64,000 nt of DNA from Mytilus trossulus (GCF_036588685.1 NC_086376.1:15391911-15455910), one strand, 5' to 3'. Counted from the first letter of the stretch, positions 1 through 12,474 are shown. Made by a program: numbers and translations. Notes: generated from the sequence alone by a model not told the origin.

Positions 1-425
1 GAAATGTCGCAGACTGAGTCACATGCGCTTGTTGGGTAGACCCTTATTTTATGTCGCCTGTGCACGCAGAAGCGACATATAAGGATCACTATTCGTCGTC
101 ATGTTTAACTTTTATTTGAAAACATTCTTTCATTTTTTCATTTAATTGCACTAATAATAGTGTTATTATAGTTAAAGTTAAAGAATTATAAGAATTAAAT
201 ACGAAAAATAAAAAATTCCATACACCAATATGGTTGACCTACTGCTTATAGTATTTGAGAAAAAAAAAACCTAATCACGTAACTTTAACCTTGACCAATG
301 ATCTATGAAATGATGTCGAGGTCAGGTGAAACTTGTCTGACAGACATGAAGACGTTGTAATGAATCCATATACCAAATATGGTTATCCTATTACTCATAA
401 TAAGTGAAAAATTCATATGCGTCAA
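1..425. other. AT-rich intergenic DNA with a short stem-loop
   Basis: No gene is visible. Around 43-87 a stem-loop pairs CCTTAT..TATGTCGC with GCGACATATAAGG across a loop of about 14 bases. It may be the end of a mobile element cut by the window edge. The rest is AT-rich sequence without long open frames. Confidence 0.4.
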
Positions 426-429
426 TTTA

Positions 430-748
430 TCAAGATAAACAAAATAAATATCGATATAACGAAATAATTATATCGAGATAACGAAATAAATATATCGATA
501 TAACGATATGAATATTGAGATAACGATATGAATATCGAGATAACGATGTAATTATATCGAGATAACGAAATAAATATATCGATATAACGATTTAAATATC
601 GAGATAACGAAATAATTATATCGAGATAACGAAATAAATAATTATCGAGATAACGATATAAATATATCGAGATACCGATTTAATTATATCGAAATAACGA
701 TTTAATTATATCGAAATAACGATATTTATATTGAGATAACGAAATAAT
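430..748. repeat. Tandem repeat of ATCGAGATAACGA-type units
   Basis: About 14 imperfect copies of a unit near 22 bp with core TATCGAGATAACGAAATAA run head to tail. Variants include ATCGATATAACG and ATTGAGATAACG. This is a diverged AT-rich minisatellite, with no coding frame of interest. Confidence 0.8.
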
Positions 749-1062
749 TTTATTTTTTTTGAGGTCCCCTATGGGCTTCCGTACTATTCAGTACATGAAT
801 TACAATAAATATTTCTACTATTTTAGAGCTTCAAAAACTAGAGAAAAATGGATTGTGTTGGAAAAAAGAGCGAGCATATCTACATGTAAACTATCTCTCT
901 TCGTGTTACGGGGAGGGGACGATCGTCATTTAATTTCTAGAGAGGATAGCAAGAGGAGTTTGGAAAGGAATATCAATGAAAGAGCTTATAATACATGTCC
1001 TTGCATGAAAATGAATACTACTATTCTGCAACACAAAATGAAGAAGAAAATTGTTTACAAAA

Positions 1063-1188
1063 GTGAGGAAAAAATAGGCATGCATTTCAACATCTGAAAA
1101 TGAAATGAGGAAAAAATAAGCATGCATTTCAACATCTGAAAATGAAGTGAGGAAAAAATAAGCATGCATTTCAACATCTGAAAATGAA
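1063..1188. repeat. 42-bp tandem repeat, three copies
   Basis: Three near-identical units begin at about 1063, 1105 and 1147, each carrying GAGGAAAAAATA, GCATGCATTTCAACATCTG and AAAATGAA. The period is 42 bp, a multiple of three, which is why open frames with repeated peptides cross it on both strands. I see no sign that these are genes. Confidence 0.85.
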
Positions 1189-1753
1189 TAGTAAATGTAT
1201 AGAACATTACATTTCTATTTCATCATCATCTATCGTAAAGGAAGACGTTTCAGGCGGATCTTTTTAATTTTTTGGAAGTCTTTTGAAATTGAGTAATTGA
1301 TCAATCGGTGATCGTGTTGCGTGTGAGTCTTCAGTTAGAGATCTTCAATTAGTAACACTTCCGACAGTTTTGTCTTTTACATTGATTAATCTACCTGTTA
1401 TTTGTGGGTGGTAATAAGACTTAGTGTTAAGGTAATAAGAGTTATAAATATCAATCTTTAGACATTTTTTTCAATGTTTAACATCATATACAAGAAACAA
1501 CAAAGAAAATATTAAAAGGATTTTTATTGGTGTTTAATATATAATGAAAACGAATGGTTTTATATGTCCTTTGAAACATGCTTGAATTAATATTCAATCG
1601 TAACATCAACATCTTTATATACATGATCTAGGGTATTTTATTGGCGATCATATAAACCAACTGAAGCAAAAAAAAAATGAATTAGACAAGGGTTGAAGTT
1701 CTTAAAGGTATAATTCGAAGTTATGTGATTTTAATATTTGTTCGGTCTATGAA

Positions 1754-1840
1754 GAAATAACGTAAAAAAAGTTGGTGCACACTGAATAACCTACGCGGGT
1801 TATTTTACAGTGTTCACCACATTTTTTATGTTATTTTGAA
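1754..1840. repeat. Foldback (hairpin) repeat
   Basis: AATAACGTAAAAAAAGTTGG at the left pairs imperfectly with the reverse complement of CCACATTTTTTATGTTATT at the right, and GAATAACC pairs with GGTTATTTT next to a small loop (TACGCG). The arms are about 36 bp, so this is probably a small MITE relic. Confidence 0.6.
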
Positions 1841-2019
1841 TAGACAGAAAAAAAAGTGCAGTCATTGCTTATAATTTAATTCTAAATTCCATTTTAAACC
1901 GTAGAAAACCATGAAAAAAACGTTGATGAGGTCACGGTCACATGACTAAATTATGTCTATGGGCTGATAACAAAATAACGTCATCCAATCAGAAGACGCG
2001 TTACATCCAAAATTAAATT

Positions 2020-3053
2020 ATACAAATATATCCTTTGTATGAGGTCGATACACGGATATATATTGACCTGAAAGAAGTATATTGACTGAGGACGAAGTCC
2101 GAGGTCGATATACTTCTTTGTGTCGATATATTCTGTTTTGACCTCATACAAAGGCTACATTTGTTATATTATTAATTTCAGACAATTATATGCATATTTG
2201 TATCAAAATCGTCATTTGATTTTGTTTGAATTTTATAGATATCATATTGTCTCCTTGACAATTACAACATATTAGTTGTTATTGAATTTACTTTTTTTGT
2301 TTGTTTGACATCTTATGTATTTTAAGATTTGTTTTCGTCAAATAATCGATCACAGATATCATTGTTTCAAAATGTTTAACAATATCCTGAAATATTCTTA
2401 AAATAACCGTGCAATATGCTCTGTGCAATATGCATTTTGCTATCCGCCGTTTTTCTCTACCTTCGAAAATATAGTTGAACATGTGACTATCCCTAAACGA
2501 ATCAAATTTGTTAAAATATACGAATTAATGATATTATTTTATACAAATATAGCCTTTGTATGAGGTCGATACACGGATATATTGACCTGAAAGAAGTATA
2601 TTGACTGAGGACGAAGTTGGAGGTCGATATACTTCTTTGGGTCGATCTATCCTGTATTGACCTCATACAAAGGCTATATTTGTTATATTATTAATTTCAG
2701 ACAATTATGCATATTTGTATCAAAATCGTCATTTGATTTTGTTTGAATTTTATAGGTATCATATTGTCTCCTTGACAATTACAACATATTAGTTGTTATT
2801 TAATTTACTTTTTTTGTTTGTTTGACATCTTATGTATTTTAAGATTTGTTTTCGTCAAATAATCGATCACAGATATATCATTGTTTCAAAACGTTTAACG
2901 ATATCCTGAAATATTCTAAAAATAACCGTGCAATATGCTCTGTGCAATATGCTTTTTGCTATCCGCCGTTTTTCTCTACCTTCGAAAATATAGTTTAACA
3001 TGTGACTATCCCTAAACGAATCAAATTTGTTAAAATATACGAATTAATGATAT
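2020..3053. repeat. Tandem duplication of a ~515-bp segment containing a foldback element
   Basis: The sequence from about 2020 to 2533 is repeated, with few changes, from about 2535 to 3053. Each unit starts with a foldback of about 135 bp: ATACAAATATAGCCTTTGTA is answered by its reverse complement after GACCTCATACAAAGGC. The rest of each unit is unique-looking AT-rich DNA. Internal matches such as GACGAAGT and GTGCAATATGCTCTGTGC make the copies easy to align. No gene is seen. Confidence 0.8.
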
Positions 3054-3099
3054 AAGTTTATATGAATTCAAACCATATATTAGTTAAATCATTCAAACC

Positions 3100-3560
3100 A
3101 TTACCATTACAACTCACGACTCGGTCATTACAGCTGAACGGACGTGCTGGGCCAGCTCTCCTTTACCCGCTATCTTTGATGAGGGTTTACAGTTAGATGA
3201 TCAACGACTTACTACTTTAGATGACAGCGCTGTACAGTAAACATAGTAGTTCGCGTATTTCCGCGTTACCATGCACTCCAGAACCTATTGTAGATTGGGG
3301 AGGTGTTTTGCCGTTTAACGTCCGAGGGCTGAATCCTAGGTGTTAGATGATTGACCTTCATTGCACTGCCTCACGGCTTTGGTCCTGATAATGCTTCCTG
3401 TCATCTTTAACACTACGTCCGTGACTCATCTGCCAGTACTCCATCATCGAGGTTAGCGGGCTGCCAAGCTGATAAAACTGGCCCTGAACGCAAATATCGT
3501 GTATTGAGCGGGTAAAAAGGATTAGAAAGTGAGAGTCCACATGTAGCAGCAATTATTGTT
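3100..3560. other. GC-richer island with open frames on both strands, unidentified
   Basis: This stretch is clearly richer in G and C than its surroundings. A short plus-strand frame ends at about 3240 with residues LQLDDQRLTTLDDSAVQ then a stop. A minus-strand frame covers 3358-3552 (64 codons, containing SMMEYWQMSHGRSVKDD). I do not recognise either product. It may be a fragment of a mobile element or a decayed gene; neither frame has convincing start or splice context. Confidence 0.3.
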
Positions 3561-4283
3561 GGCTAGTTCATTTGCACTAATATTTACAAGGTCTTCTTTG
3601 ATTCTATTGTCTTGTCATTCTTATCTCAAAATCTTGTGTTTAAGATTTTCAGAAGAAAAAAATTGTAATTTGACAAATAGTAGCTTTTCTAAAATGCTTG
3701 GGATTGGAAAGCTCATATGTCTTTTTTAATATAACTCTTAAGAATCTACCGTCTTACGTTTAGATTACAGTTTGGCGTTTATTGGTTCACGAATGTGGGT
3801 TACACTACATCGAGTTCAGCTAAACAAGTAAAAGCTTTTCTTAATAGCATGCAATAGTTTTTCCTGATAAATATTCGTCATAAAATTTGTATTTATAGAA
3901 GCGGCTGTTGTAAGTTTTAAAATGCTTCATTTTTACTGGGTTATGTATATTCTACAAACATTTGAAAAGAGGTTCTTCTAAATCGCTAGTGTTCTTATCT
4001 TTTTTCATTGTGGTTATGATTTGAAACCAAAGAATATATGGCGATCTTCGGCGGTTTTCGTTTCTTTGGCCGGGTTGTTGTCTCTAGTACACATTCCCCA
4101 TTTTCATTCTCAAATTAATATAGTTGAAATTCAGGGTTAAGAACAAATATATTCACAATCAAGTATACTTTATAACATGTGATTTTAGCAATAAGTAAGA
4201 CCGGAAGGAATTTTTAATTGAAAGTATTATAACGATTTCCTTCTTATATGAAATGTGTATTATAACATATACTGACATACAAA

Positions 4284-5035
4284 GTGCCGATTGAAGGAAG
4301 TCGAATTTGGAGCGTTGTGATTAGAGGTGCACTGACAACGCCACGGCTAAAAAAGAAAAAGACAAACAGACTGTTATTTAGTGGTTGTCGGTTGCTGTGT
4401 TGCATATTTGTTTTTCGTTATTTTTTTGGTACATTTATTAGACCGTTAGTTTTCTCGTTTGAATTTTTTTTACATTTGTAATTTCGTTTTTTTTTATAGC
4501 AGAATTGGCGGTATGTGATTTGCTCATTGTTCGAAGCCGTACGGTGACCTATAGCTGAAAATGTCTGTGGCATTCAGTCTCTTGTGGAGAGTCTCTCATT
4601 GGCCGTCATATCCCATCTTCTTTTTTTATAAACAATAGTATACAAAACACAACATAGAAAAATAAAGACATAGCAACACGAACCCCACAAAAAACTGGGT
4701 ATGATCTCCGGAAAGGTAAGCAGGTCCTGCTCCACATTTCAGCGACCTTTGTGTTGTTCATCTTATTGCAACATCGGTAAATACACAGGCACTTGTTTCT
4801 ATCCATTGGAAGAACCACTATCAACGTATATTTACGAGTAAATATACGTTGATAGTGGTTCTTCCAATGGATAGAAACAAGTGCCTGTGGGTAAATAGTC
4901 TAATTCGGACTGTCACATTCGTGAAAAGGGAACGGGTTTGTATAGTTACAACATAACTTCATAAGGAACATATCCTCCATCATCTGTGAAACGGACATTC
5001 CACAACGGTCAACCTCGTGATGAATGTCTGCAGTG
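4284..5035. repeat. Interspersed repeat, diverged copies, split by a palindromic insertion
   Basis: Blocks at about 4323-4370 (GACAACGCC..GGCTAAAAAAG) and 4625-5035 (CACAACATAGAAA, GATCCTGCTCCACAT-like, AACGGTCAACCTCGTGATG-like) match the better preserved repeat at 10383-10800. At 4480-4620 lies a diverged copy of the SINE-like 'gagagtctctcattgg' block. No coding capacity. Confidence 0.6.
4784..4889. mobile_element. Perfect 106-bp palindromic insertion with 8-bp target duplication (hAT-like micro-MITE)
   Basis: Two 52-base arms (outer ends CACAGGCACTTG and CAAGTGCCTGTG) are exact reverse complements around a two-base centre (GA at 4836-4837). The insertion is flanked by direct copies of GGTAAATA at 4776-4783 and 4890-4897. 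In the related repeat near 10646-10653 the same sequence occurs once (GGTAAATA followed by GTCTAATTCGG), so the empty site is visible in the window. An 8-bp duplication is the hallmark of hAT-type transposition; the family assignment is an inference. Confidence 0.8.
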
Positions 5036-8000
5036 TGTATATTTCTAATAATACATTTTTAAACATTTGGGTATATGTTTTATAAATTTCTTCAGAAAGG
5101 TAAGTGTTTTCATTAATTTGATATAAATGACGGTTGCTATGGATATTCTAATATAAGCTAAAAAGGTAGAAAGAAGATCATACCACCATTTTACTTCAAT
5201 TTCTGAAACAGGATAATGAAGCACTAATACCACAACAAAACAGTATTGTCCTACAGTAGCGAATTAAGAAAATATAAGTAATGTCGCCTATGGCTGAAAA
5301 AATACTACCAGTTTCCTTTTACTCTAACTTCTAAATCAGAAATATAAATCTGTGTAACACGAATCATCGCTCGAGCGTCTTCTCTAATTAGATACCGACA
5401 GACATTTTGTACAACAAAAAGGCGGCTGTCCACACCAAGTTTTCACATACAATACTTATGTAAGCAATAGCAATATCCGCTAATCAATTAGTCATAAAGA
5501 GGCTATAATTAACAAATGAAGTTAGAAAAGCATCAGTGAACAATTCCGTCTATTTCCAGTGATGGTGAACTGATCAAGTTAACGATAAATGTGATAATAG
5601 AAGTGCATTCTTCTGAAATAAATATTAATTATTGCAGATAAGATCTAAGCTTTCGCTGTATTTCATTTGTGGGAGATAAATAACTTGTTTCGATATATTA
5701 TAAAGATATCTGTCATAAATTAAATGATATTTATGGGATTTTCCCTCAGTTTTTCTCCACCGTAAATAGTTACACCGCCTAGTTCAAGTCACCGTTTTAG
5801 AAGAATAGATTATGTGATTGAATTGTCGAAAAGCCTCATGTCGTGATCATAAAAATATTTAATCTGCTGCATTTTACACACCATTACCTTTAAATCCTTT
5901 TAACTTCTTATTTTTAAACGACCCTTTACATGCAATTTCCACCTAGTCCCGCCAAATACATGTTGAGAGACTTACAAAGTACATTTGTAAAAACTCTGTT
6001 AGAAATTCCATCTGCTAAGATATATAGAGGTTAAATTGTTGAATACAATGGAATGAAATTTCTAGAAATCTTCGTCTGTTTTTCATCAAACCTCTTTTTT
6101 TATGCACTGCTGACTACTTGAGCATCTAGACTAGCAATAATCTGACAATTTTAATATGATGGCTATGAATATACGACCATTCATGTAACTGTTATTCTAA
6201 AGTGTTGTTTTGTAAGCTAAAAACACCATTCGAATTCACAATATCTAAGAGTTGAGAGCATAAGCATCATATAAGAACAGACAACAAAAAAGGTATCGGT
6301 TTTATTTTTTGTTTTAATTGTATCTTATTTTGTCATGGTGGGTAGTTTATGGCTAATTATACAGTTTGTGTTTTGCTCATTGTAAAAAAATCTTTCATAT
6401 AAACATTGGCTCTTTGTGTCCCTTAATCTGGCGGGGAGATAAACTTTAGCTAACAGGACACAGCGTGGTCAACGCCAAAAGTAAAATTGTAAAATGAAAA
6501 AATTAACAAGACAATAAAAATATCTCGGATGAGCTCGAATTCTTTGTAAGAGTTACAGTAACAGTTCCTGCATCACTATATTGGTACCCGCAGTGTTGGT
6601 ATATACAAACGAACAGATCTGTGATCATTTGAACGGACAGTTAACTTTACGGACCAAGGATTTTAATTTGATAGATAGAATAATTCTATTGAGAAATACC
6701 TCTGTCTTTTGAGGATTTTCTTAGTCCGTTCATGTAGAAGTTCTAAGCCTCTTTACAGACATTTCTGTAATGTAAAATCAATACTTATTGTATTATTCTA
6801 TTATAATTACTGATAACAATGTTCTATTGACGTTCGATGCATAAAGCCATAATTATTTGATATGTTTCGAAAAAAAAATCATTCTTAAACATGAAGCTAA
6901 AGATTGCGACTTTCTAAACTACTTAAAAAAGTTTTCACGGCATTCATAGTATTACGGAAAAATAACTAATAACCAATTGTTACATATTTTCGGAAGTTTA
7001 ACATGAAAATTGGACAATTTTGACATTCATGAAGTCGTTTATACGAATACGAATGCGAAAACGAAAGTTTTATTTTGATTCGGTTAAATAACATTACAAA
7101 CCAAACGTAAGCTATTTTAAAAAGCTTTTTACCGAATATAAAATAACATAAACACATCATTAAATACACAACATGCAGACAAAATATATAGCAGCACAGG
7201 CATATTGAAATACATGCAAAGAAATTTGTTGCGGACCTCAATATGTAGAAATTTTAAAGGTGAGCTAAATATCATTTCATACAGATGACCCATTAATTTC
7301 AGTATAGGCTCTTTGCTTCCCCTAACAAAGAATTTTATTTAAAACGATATTTGGAAATATATAGATTCATTGCATGTTTAATATTGAACATCGATATGGT
7401 TATATAATACAGAAATTACCACGAGCAACAGCAACCACCAACAACTTGTTCGTCAGTAGTTAAAGAAACCTAAACAAAGACAAAGAGTTAAGTACAGTAT
7501 AACGGATATTTTGTCCCAGATTTTGTGCAAGATTTGTTTTTCCGAAAAGACAAACATTCACCAGTCATATGAAAACACACTCAAAAACCTGAACTGTATG
7601 CAGCCATCAACAAGTGATAGTATCTTAAACGGCAACGCATTTATCGTTTATATTCACAACAATAATGTAATACGGGATAGCACTTTACAATATTAAGTGT
7701 TCTGACGACATATATTTAATCAGTTTTTGATATACAATTAATCACAATAATCCTTTATTATATATAACAGACGAAAAATAAAAAGTTTTTGTTGATAAAA
7801 TGATAAGATCGAAGTTTTCCATCAGAATCAACAATGCATCATTGTGTAGATCAAATTAACCTCCGTTGATACATGTTAATAGTGCACTTACCAATGATAA
7901 AATACGGAGGTGTACAAAAATTATTCTCCCTTTCATATCGGGTGTAATTAATTCTTAAGAAGACTTTCTTACCTAAGTATTCTATCAAAATGTCTCCAAT

Positions 8001-9394
8001 CTAACCCTGGGACTACATTATTCAATGCTACGATATAAACAAGCCCAATGACAGATTTCATATGTCTTTATAATGTAATTGGATAATTGTTAAGACGCCA
8101 TGTCAAAAATGTGAATTTTATAAACCCACGATGAAATTGGGATAGGTTTAATTTGACAAAATAGGAAAAAACGTCAGGCTAAATAACGGGTTATATTCTA
8201 TTTTGTGAATCTCACTGCAATTCAAATTGTTGGTTTTATTTCCTCTTTTCTCTGTGATATTTCGAGTCATTCCACAGCGCTAAGTAGATTGTCTCTTACA
8301 ATATCTTGTAGTTATGTTATTTATAAATGTCAATCAACGAGGAAGACTTTAATTTTAAAATTCCTAGATTTGAAAAATTGGTTTAACCTTTCTTCGCAAA
8401 TATCTCTCTTTAACGAAGTCATTACTAAATGGAATCATGGCTTATTTTCTCAAAATTGTTACTCCATCAATTTCTATCTTATTTCACAAACGAATGCTTG
8501 AGTGCTTAAAACTTGTCGAATATTTGTTGTTTGATTATATGTTGTTTTTTGTACAAATAGTTATCATTTTAATAGTTGTAGCTATATACTTCTTTGTTCG
8601 TTAACATTTTCTGCCGATGATATACAGAAGACTTTTGCAAGATCTTCTTAATAAAGAAAGATCACAGCAAGGACTTAAATACGTCCCTGATCACAGTGAA
8701 TAGCTAACTATTTTACGGTGTAAAGCGAGACAACTCTATTTTTGTAATAAGAGAAAGAAAAAAAGTAGTGTAATGTAAGGACTAAATTCAGTGGTAATAA
8801 ATTTGTTTTGTTCTATTCCAGACACGAAGTGGAATAATAATAATGACATGTAGCTTTATCCAGATTAATGGTTTACAAGACAAAGACATAACATAAGATA
8901 TCTTGAGCATTTTACCGACATGCGGAATTTTGTTTATTATAATGACAAAAACATATCTTTTTAAAAGCAACGTCCCTTAGTGTTGCCTGCATACAATTCA
9001 AGACAGTTTTCCATTCATCACTTTGTTCACCTATTTTTTATCATTGGTTTGTTTCCTGGTCCAAACATAGGGAGAATGTACGATTCTTATATAATGTTCA
9101 ATGGTATCTCTTACATAATCAGAATTATTTGGTGGAATCACTGCTGAGTGCCCAGATCTCCTCGTTAACAGTTTTTATAAACCCTCATCCAAATTCCCAG
9201 CTGATACAAGCAAAACATTCATTCTATAAATTATCACTTGCGACATATACCATGGCAAATGTATTTATATTGTACATATAGTATGTACTCCTTTATAATA
9301 TATAAAACTAAGAGTTATTTGATTTTGCACCGTGTGGTTTCATTATTGATATAATAACAAAAATATCTATTTGTAGCAAAACTGTGTTGTTCTA
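5036..9394. other. Intergenic AT-rich DNA, no gene found
   Basis: Only short open frames (up to about 98 codons) with no recognisable domain, no splice context and AT-driven composition. I see no tandem array, RNA gene or clear transposon ends. Confidence 0.5.
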
Positions 9395-9397
9395 TAA

Positions 9398-9636
9398 GGG
9401 ACGACATCAAAAGATCAATGAAGGATAAAAAAAACTTAAATTCAAATAGTTTGGGGGTGGGGCTGCAAGTTTTATTTATCCTACATCGATTTTACATATA
9501 TCCATATGGGTCAAACAATTTTTCCCAAATTAAGTTAAGAGGGGGGTAAGGGGGGGGGGGGGGGGGGGGGGGTCAGTAAAAAAACTATTTGAATTAAGTT
9601 TTTTTTTATCCTTCATTGAACTTTTGATGTCGTCCC
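9398..9636. mobile_element. 239-bp MITE with TAA target duplication and internal poly-G tract
   Basis: The left end GGGACGACATCAAAAG and following ~40 bases are inverted at the right end (CTTTTGATGTCGTCCC), giving inverted repeats of about 55 bp that run into GATAAAAAAAACTTAAATTC. TAA directly flanks both sides (9395-9397 and 9637-9639). The interior holds G-rich runs, with 23 consecutive G at about 9550-9572. A 3-bp TWA duplication and GG-starting termini fit PIF/Harbinger elements. Confidence 0.7.
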
Positions 9637-10382
9637 TAAGGCTATTCTCCATACTTGTAATATACTAGTATACAGTATGAAGAGACTAGAATAGAATATT
9701 TTTAAATCACCAAGTTAATGTGTGTGAACTGCTTATTCTTTACTTTAGGGAAACATTGAAAATGGCTGCCTATTATATACATCACACTTGTTTAATAAGG
9801 TTGAAGACACTGAAATAATGTTTTCATAAAATAAACATCCAATTCCATACACACAGTCAATTTATGATTAAAGATGAAAAGCAAGATGTGTTTCACATCT
9901 TATATTTTCTTGATATATCAAATTCAAATACAGACAGACAGCTCGAAATTAAGGATATATGATTATATAATGACAAAACTGATTCCATCGATTTTAAAAT
10001 TGCCAATTTACATCAACTAGTCTATTTCCTCATAAACTGGATACAAAATAGTCTGATTAATTTTGTAATGTGAGAACAGTATGGTGCCAAAATGACTTGA
10101 CGGAAACTTTGCACCTCAAACAATTTTATAGTTTGTCAAAGCCGATGTTTGGCAGAATCTGATAAAGTCATAAGATATAAGATGTAATCCTATTCCTGTC
10201 TTTCCTTTATCTAAGTTTGGTCTTCAAAGAGAAAGTTTTAGGGAGTAATGAAAGTTTATACAAGTATATAGTATATTTAATTAAAAAAAAAAATCAGCAA
10301 TACCGTATATAATGTATCATAAAAATGTACGACATATATACTAATTTATGCACAAATTACAGCATGAATCAAAAATATCATT

Positions 10383-10800
10383 TTGATTATAATACAAAAA
10401 GAGGGACGAAAGATACCAAAGGGACAGTCAAACTCATAAATCTAAAACAAACTGACAATGCCATGGCCAAAAATGAAAAAGACAAACAGAAAAACAATAG
10501 TATACATGACACAACATAGAAAACTAAAGAATAAACAACATGAACCCCACCAAAAACTTGGGGTGATCTCAGGTGCTCCGGAAGGGTAAACAGATCCTGC
10601 TCCACATGTGGCACCCGTCGTGTTGCTAATGTGATTACAAATCTGGTAAATAGTCTAATTCGGTAAGTCATTCATGAAAGGGAAGGGGATTGTAGTTACG
10701 ACGGAAGGAACATATCCGATATCATTTTTGAAACGGTTATTCCATAACGGTCAACCAACTCGTGATGGCGTCTGTAAAATTTACGAAGGGGTGATTTCAA
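10383..10800 (+). repeat. Interspersed repeat family C, best preserved copy
   Basis: The sequence begins with GAGGGACGAAAGATACCAAA and continues through GACAATGCCATGGCC and CACAACATAGAAAACTAAAG to AACGGTCAACCAACTCGTGA. Related copies occur at 4284-5035, 52870-53040 and 53706-53862. The overlapping open frames are not conserved between copies, so it is treated as non-coding. Confidence 0.7.
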
Positions 10801-11100
10801 CCTCACCCTTTGGAACTATCAAAATATCGATCACAAAACAGATGTGTAATTTTGTTTGCTCTATTGTTATTAAAATTATATGATTTGTCAATAAAGAAAT
10901 ATTTACTGCTAGACGGATGGTTCCCATAATGGCTATCACTACCAGCAGCATCAACCAATAGTATAACAAACAAACAAATAGGCAATATATGAGTGGTGTA
11001 CGCACAGTAATAGTTAGCTATCTGTTCATGTCATATGCTAAATGACAATTGCCGCTATTACAATTGGTCATGCCATGGTTATATATATAGCAGAGACTGA

Positions 11101-11830
11101 ATGCAACTTATGACAATAATAAGCAAAGACCAATCAAAACAACATCTGATAAACAAATTTAATAATACTTTTAGATATTTGGATGATATTTTGGCTCTCA
11201 ATAATGACGACTTCAGTATGTATATTAATGAAATTTATCCTGCTGAACTTACTTTAAATAAAGCTAATACTAACAATGACCATGCACTGCCCTTTCATCG
11301 ATCTTGATATCTATATCACTAACGGAAAGCTGAATACTAAAATTTATGATAAAAGGGATGATTTTTTATTTCCTATGGTTAATTATCCGTTTTTAGATGG
11401 TGACGTTCCCTTGTCACCATCTGACGGTGTTTATATATCTCAACTTGTACGATTCGCTCGTGTATGTAACAATGTTTTAGATTTTAACGAGAGAAATTTA
11501 TGTATTACTGAAAAATTATTACACCAGGGTTTTCGATATCACAAACTAGTCAAAACATTTACTAAATATCATCATCGGTATAAAGACATCATTCGTAAAT
11601 ATAGCTCAACATGCAGACTTCTTATACGTTCAGGTATTTCACATCCATTTTTTTATGGAAATATTCTTTATAAAGCACAAAGGTGTCAGTATTCACCTCA
11701 GAAACTTACAAAACCTTTGAATAGACTTATTAAGAAGGGCTATAATTACGATACTGTTGTCAAGTCATTAAAGATTGCATATTTTGGCGTTAACATTGAG
11801 CCACTGATAAGGTCTTTGCGTCGGAACTAA
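11101..11830 (+). pseudogene. Reverse transcriptase relic (5'-truncated, frameshifted), family A
   Basis: The frame to 11307 contains FRYLDDILALNNDDF, the YLDD catalytic box of a reverse transcriptase with its second and third metal-binding aspartates. A -1 shift between about 11276 and 11307 moves the reading into a second frame running to 11830, which starts with DLDIYITNGKLNTKIYDKR (the conserved segment after the catalytic box) and ends in a basic region (SGISHPFFYGN, then LNRLIKKGYNYD). The finger domains upstream of YLDD are missing. The layout resembles Penelope-like or other non-LTR RTs; no GIY-YIG or APE endonuclease is seen, so the class is left open. It is a dead copy. The 17409-17666 and 38555-40235 fragments are related. 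Confidence 0.75.
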
Positions 11831-12470
11831 ACACATTTATTCTAAAAACAGTTGTTGGCATGACACGAGTTATGTTCTTCTCATATATTTTATGATGGTA
11901 TGATACTAAACCCCTAACGAGAAGGATTGTGCCTGATGTTCATATGATGAAATCATAATCTTTCAGTCAGTTTAATTGAAGTCTGGAGCTGGCATGTCAG
12001 TTAACTGCTAGTAGTCTGTTGTTATTTATGTATTATTGTCATTTTGTTTATTTTCTTTGGTTACATCTTCTGACATCAGACTCGGACTCCTCTTGAACTG
12101 AATTTTAATGTGCGTATTGTTATGCGTTTACTTTTCTACATTGGTTAGAGGTATAGGGGGAGGGTTGAGATCTCACAAACATGTTTAACCCCGCCGCATT
12201 TTTGCGCCTGTCCCAAGTCAGGAGCCTCTGGCTTTTGTTAGTCTTGTATTATTTTAATTTTAGTTTCTTGTGTACAATTTGGAAATTAGTATGGCGTTCA
12301 TTATCACTGAACTAGTATATGTTTGTTTAGGGACCAGCTGAAGGACGCCTCCGGGTGCGGGAATTTCTCGCTACATTGAAGACCTGTTGGTGACCTTCTG
12401 CTGTTGTTTTTTTATTTGGTCGGGTTGTTGACACATTTCCCATTTCCATTCTCAATTTTATTCCTTAATT
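11831..12470 (+). mobile_element. 3' tail of retroelement family A
   Basis: The sequence downstream of the RT relic includes CCGCATTTTTGCGCCTGTCC, GGACCAGCTGAAGGACGCC and a terminal CATTTCCCATTTCCATTCTC. Shorter copies of its last ~300 bp recur at 29184-30054, 40596-40836 and 62795-63093. The simplest reading is that this is the element's 3' UTR and that the short repeats are 5'-truncated insertions. Confidence 0.6.
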
Positions 12471-12474
12471 CTAC

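Noticed and set aside
930..1169. Repetitive small protein on the minus strand (HAYFFL-type repeats)
   Set aside because: Produced by a 42-bp tandem repeat, whose period is a multiple of three. No signal, start or neighbour support.
10387..10671. 94-aa hydrophobic minus-strand protein
   Set aside because: Lies in interspersed repeat family C; the frame is broken in the copies at 4.6, 52.9 and 53.7 kb.
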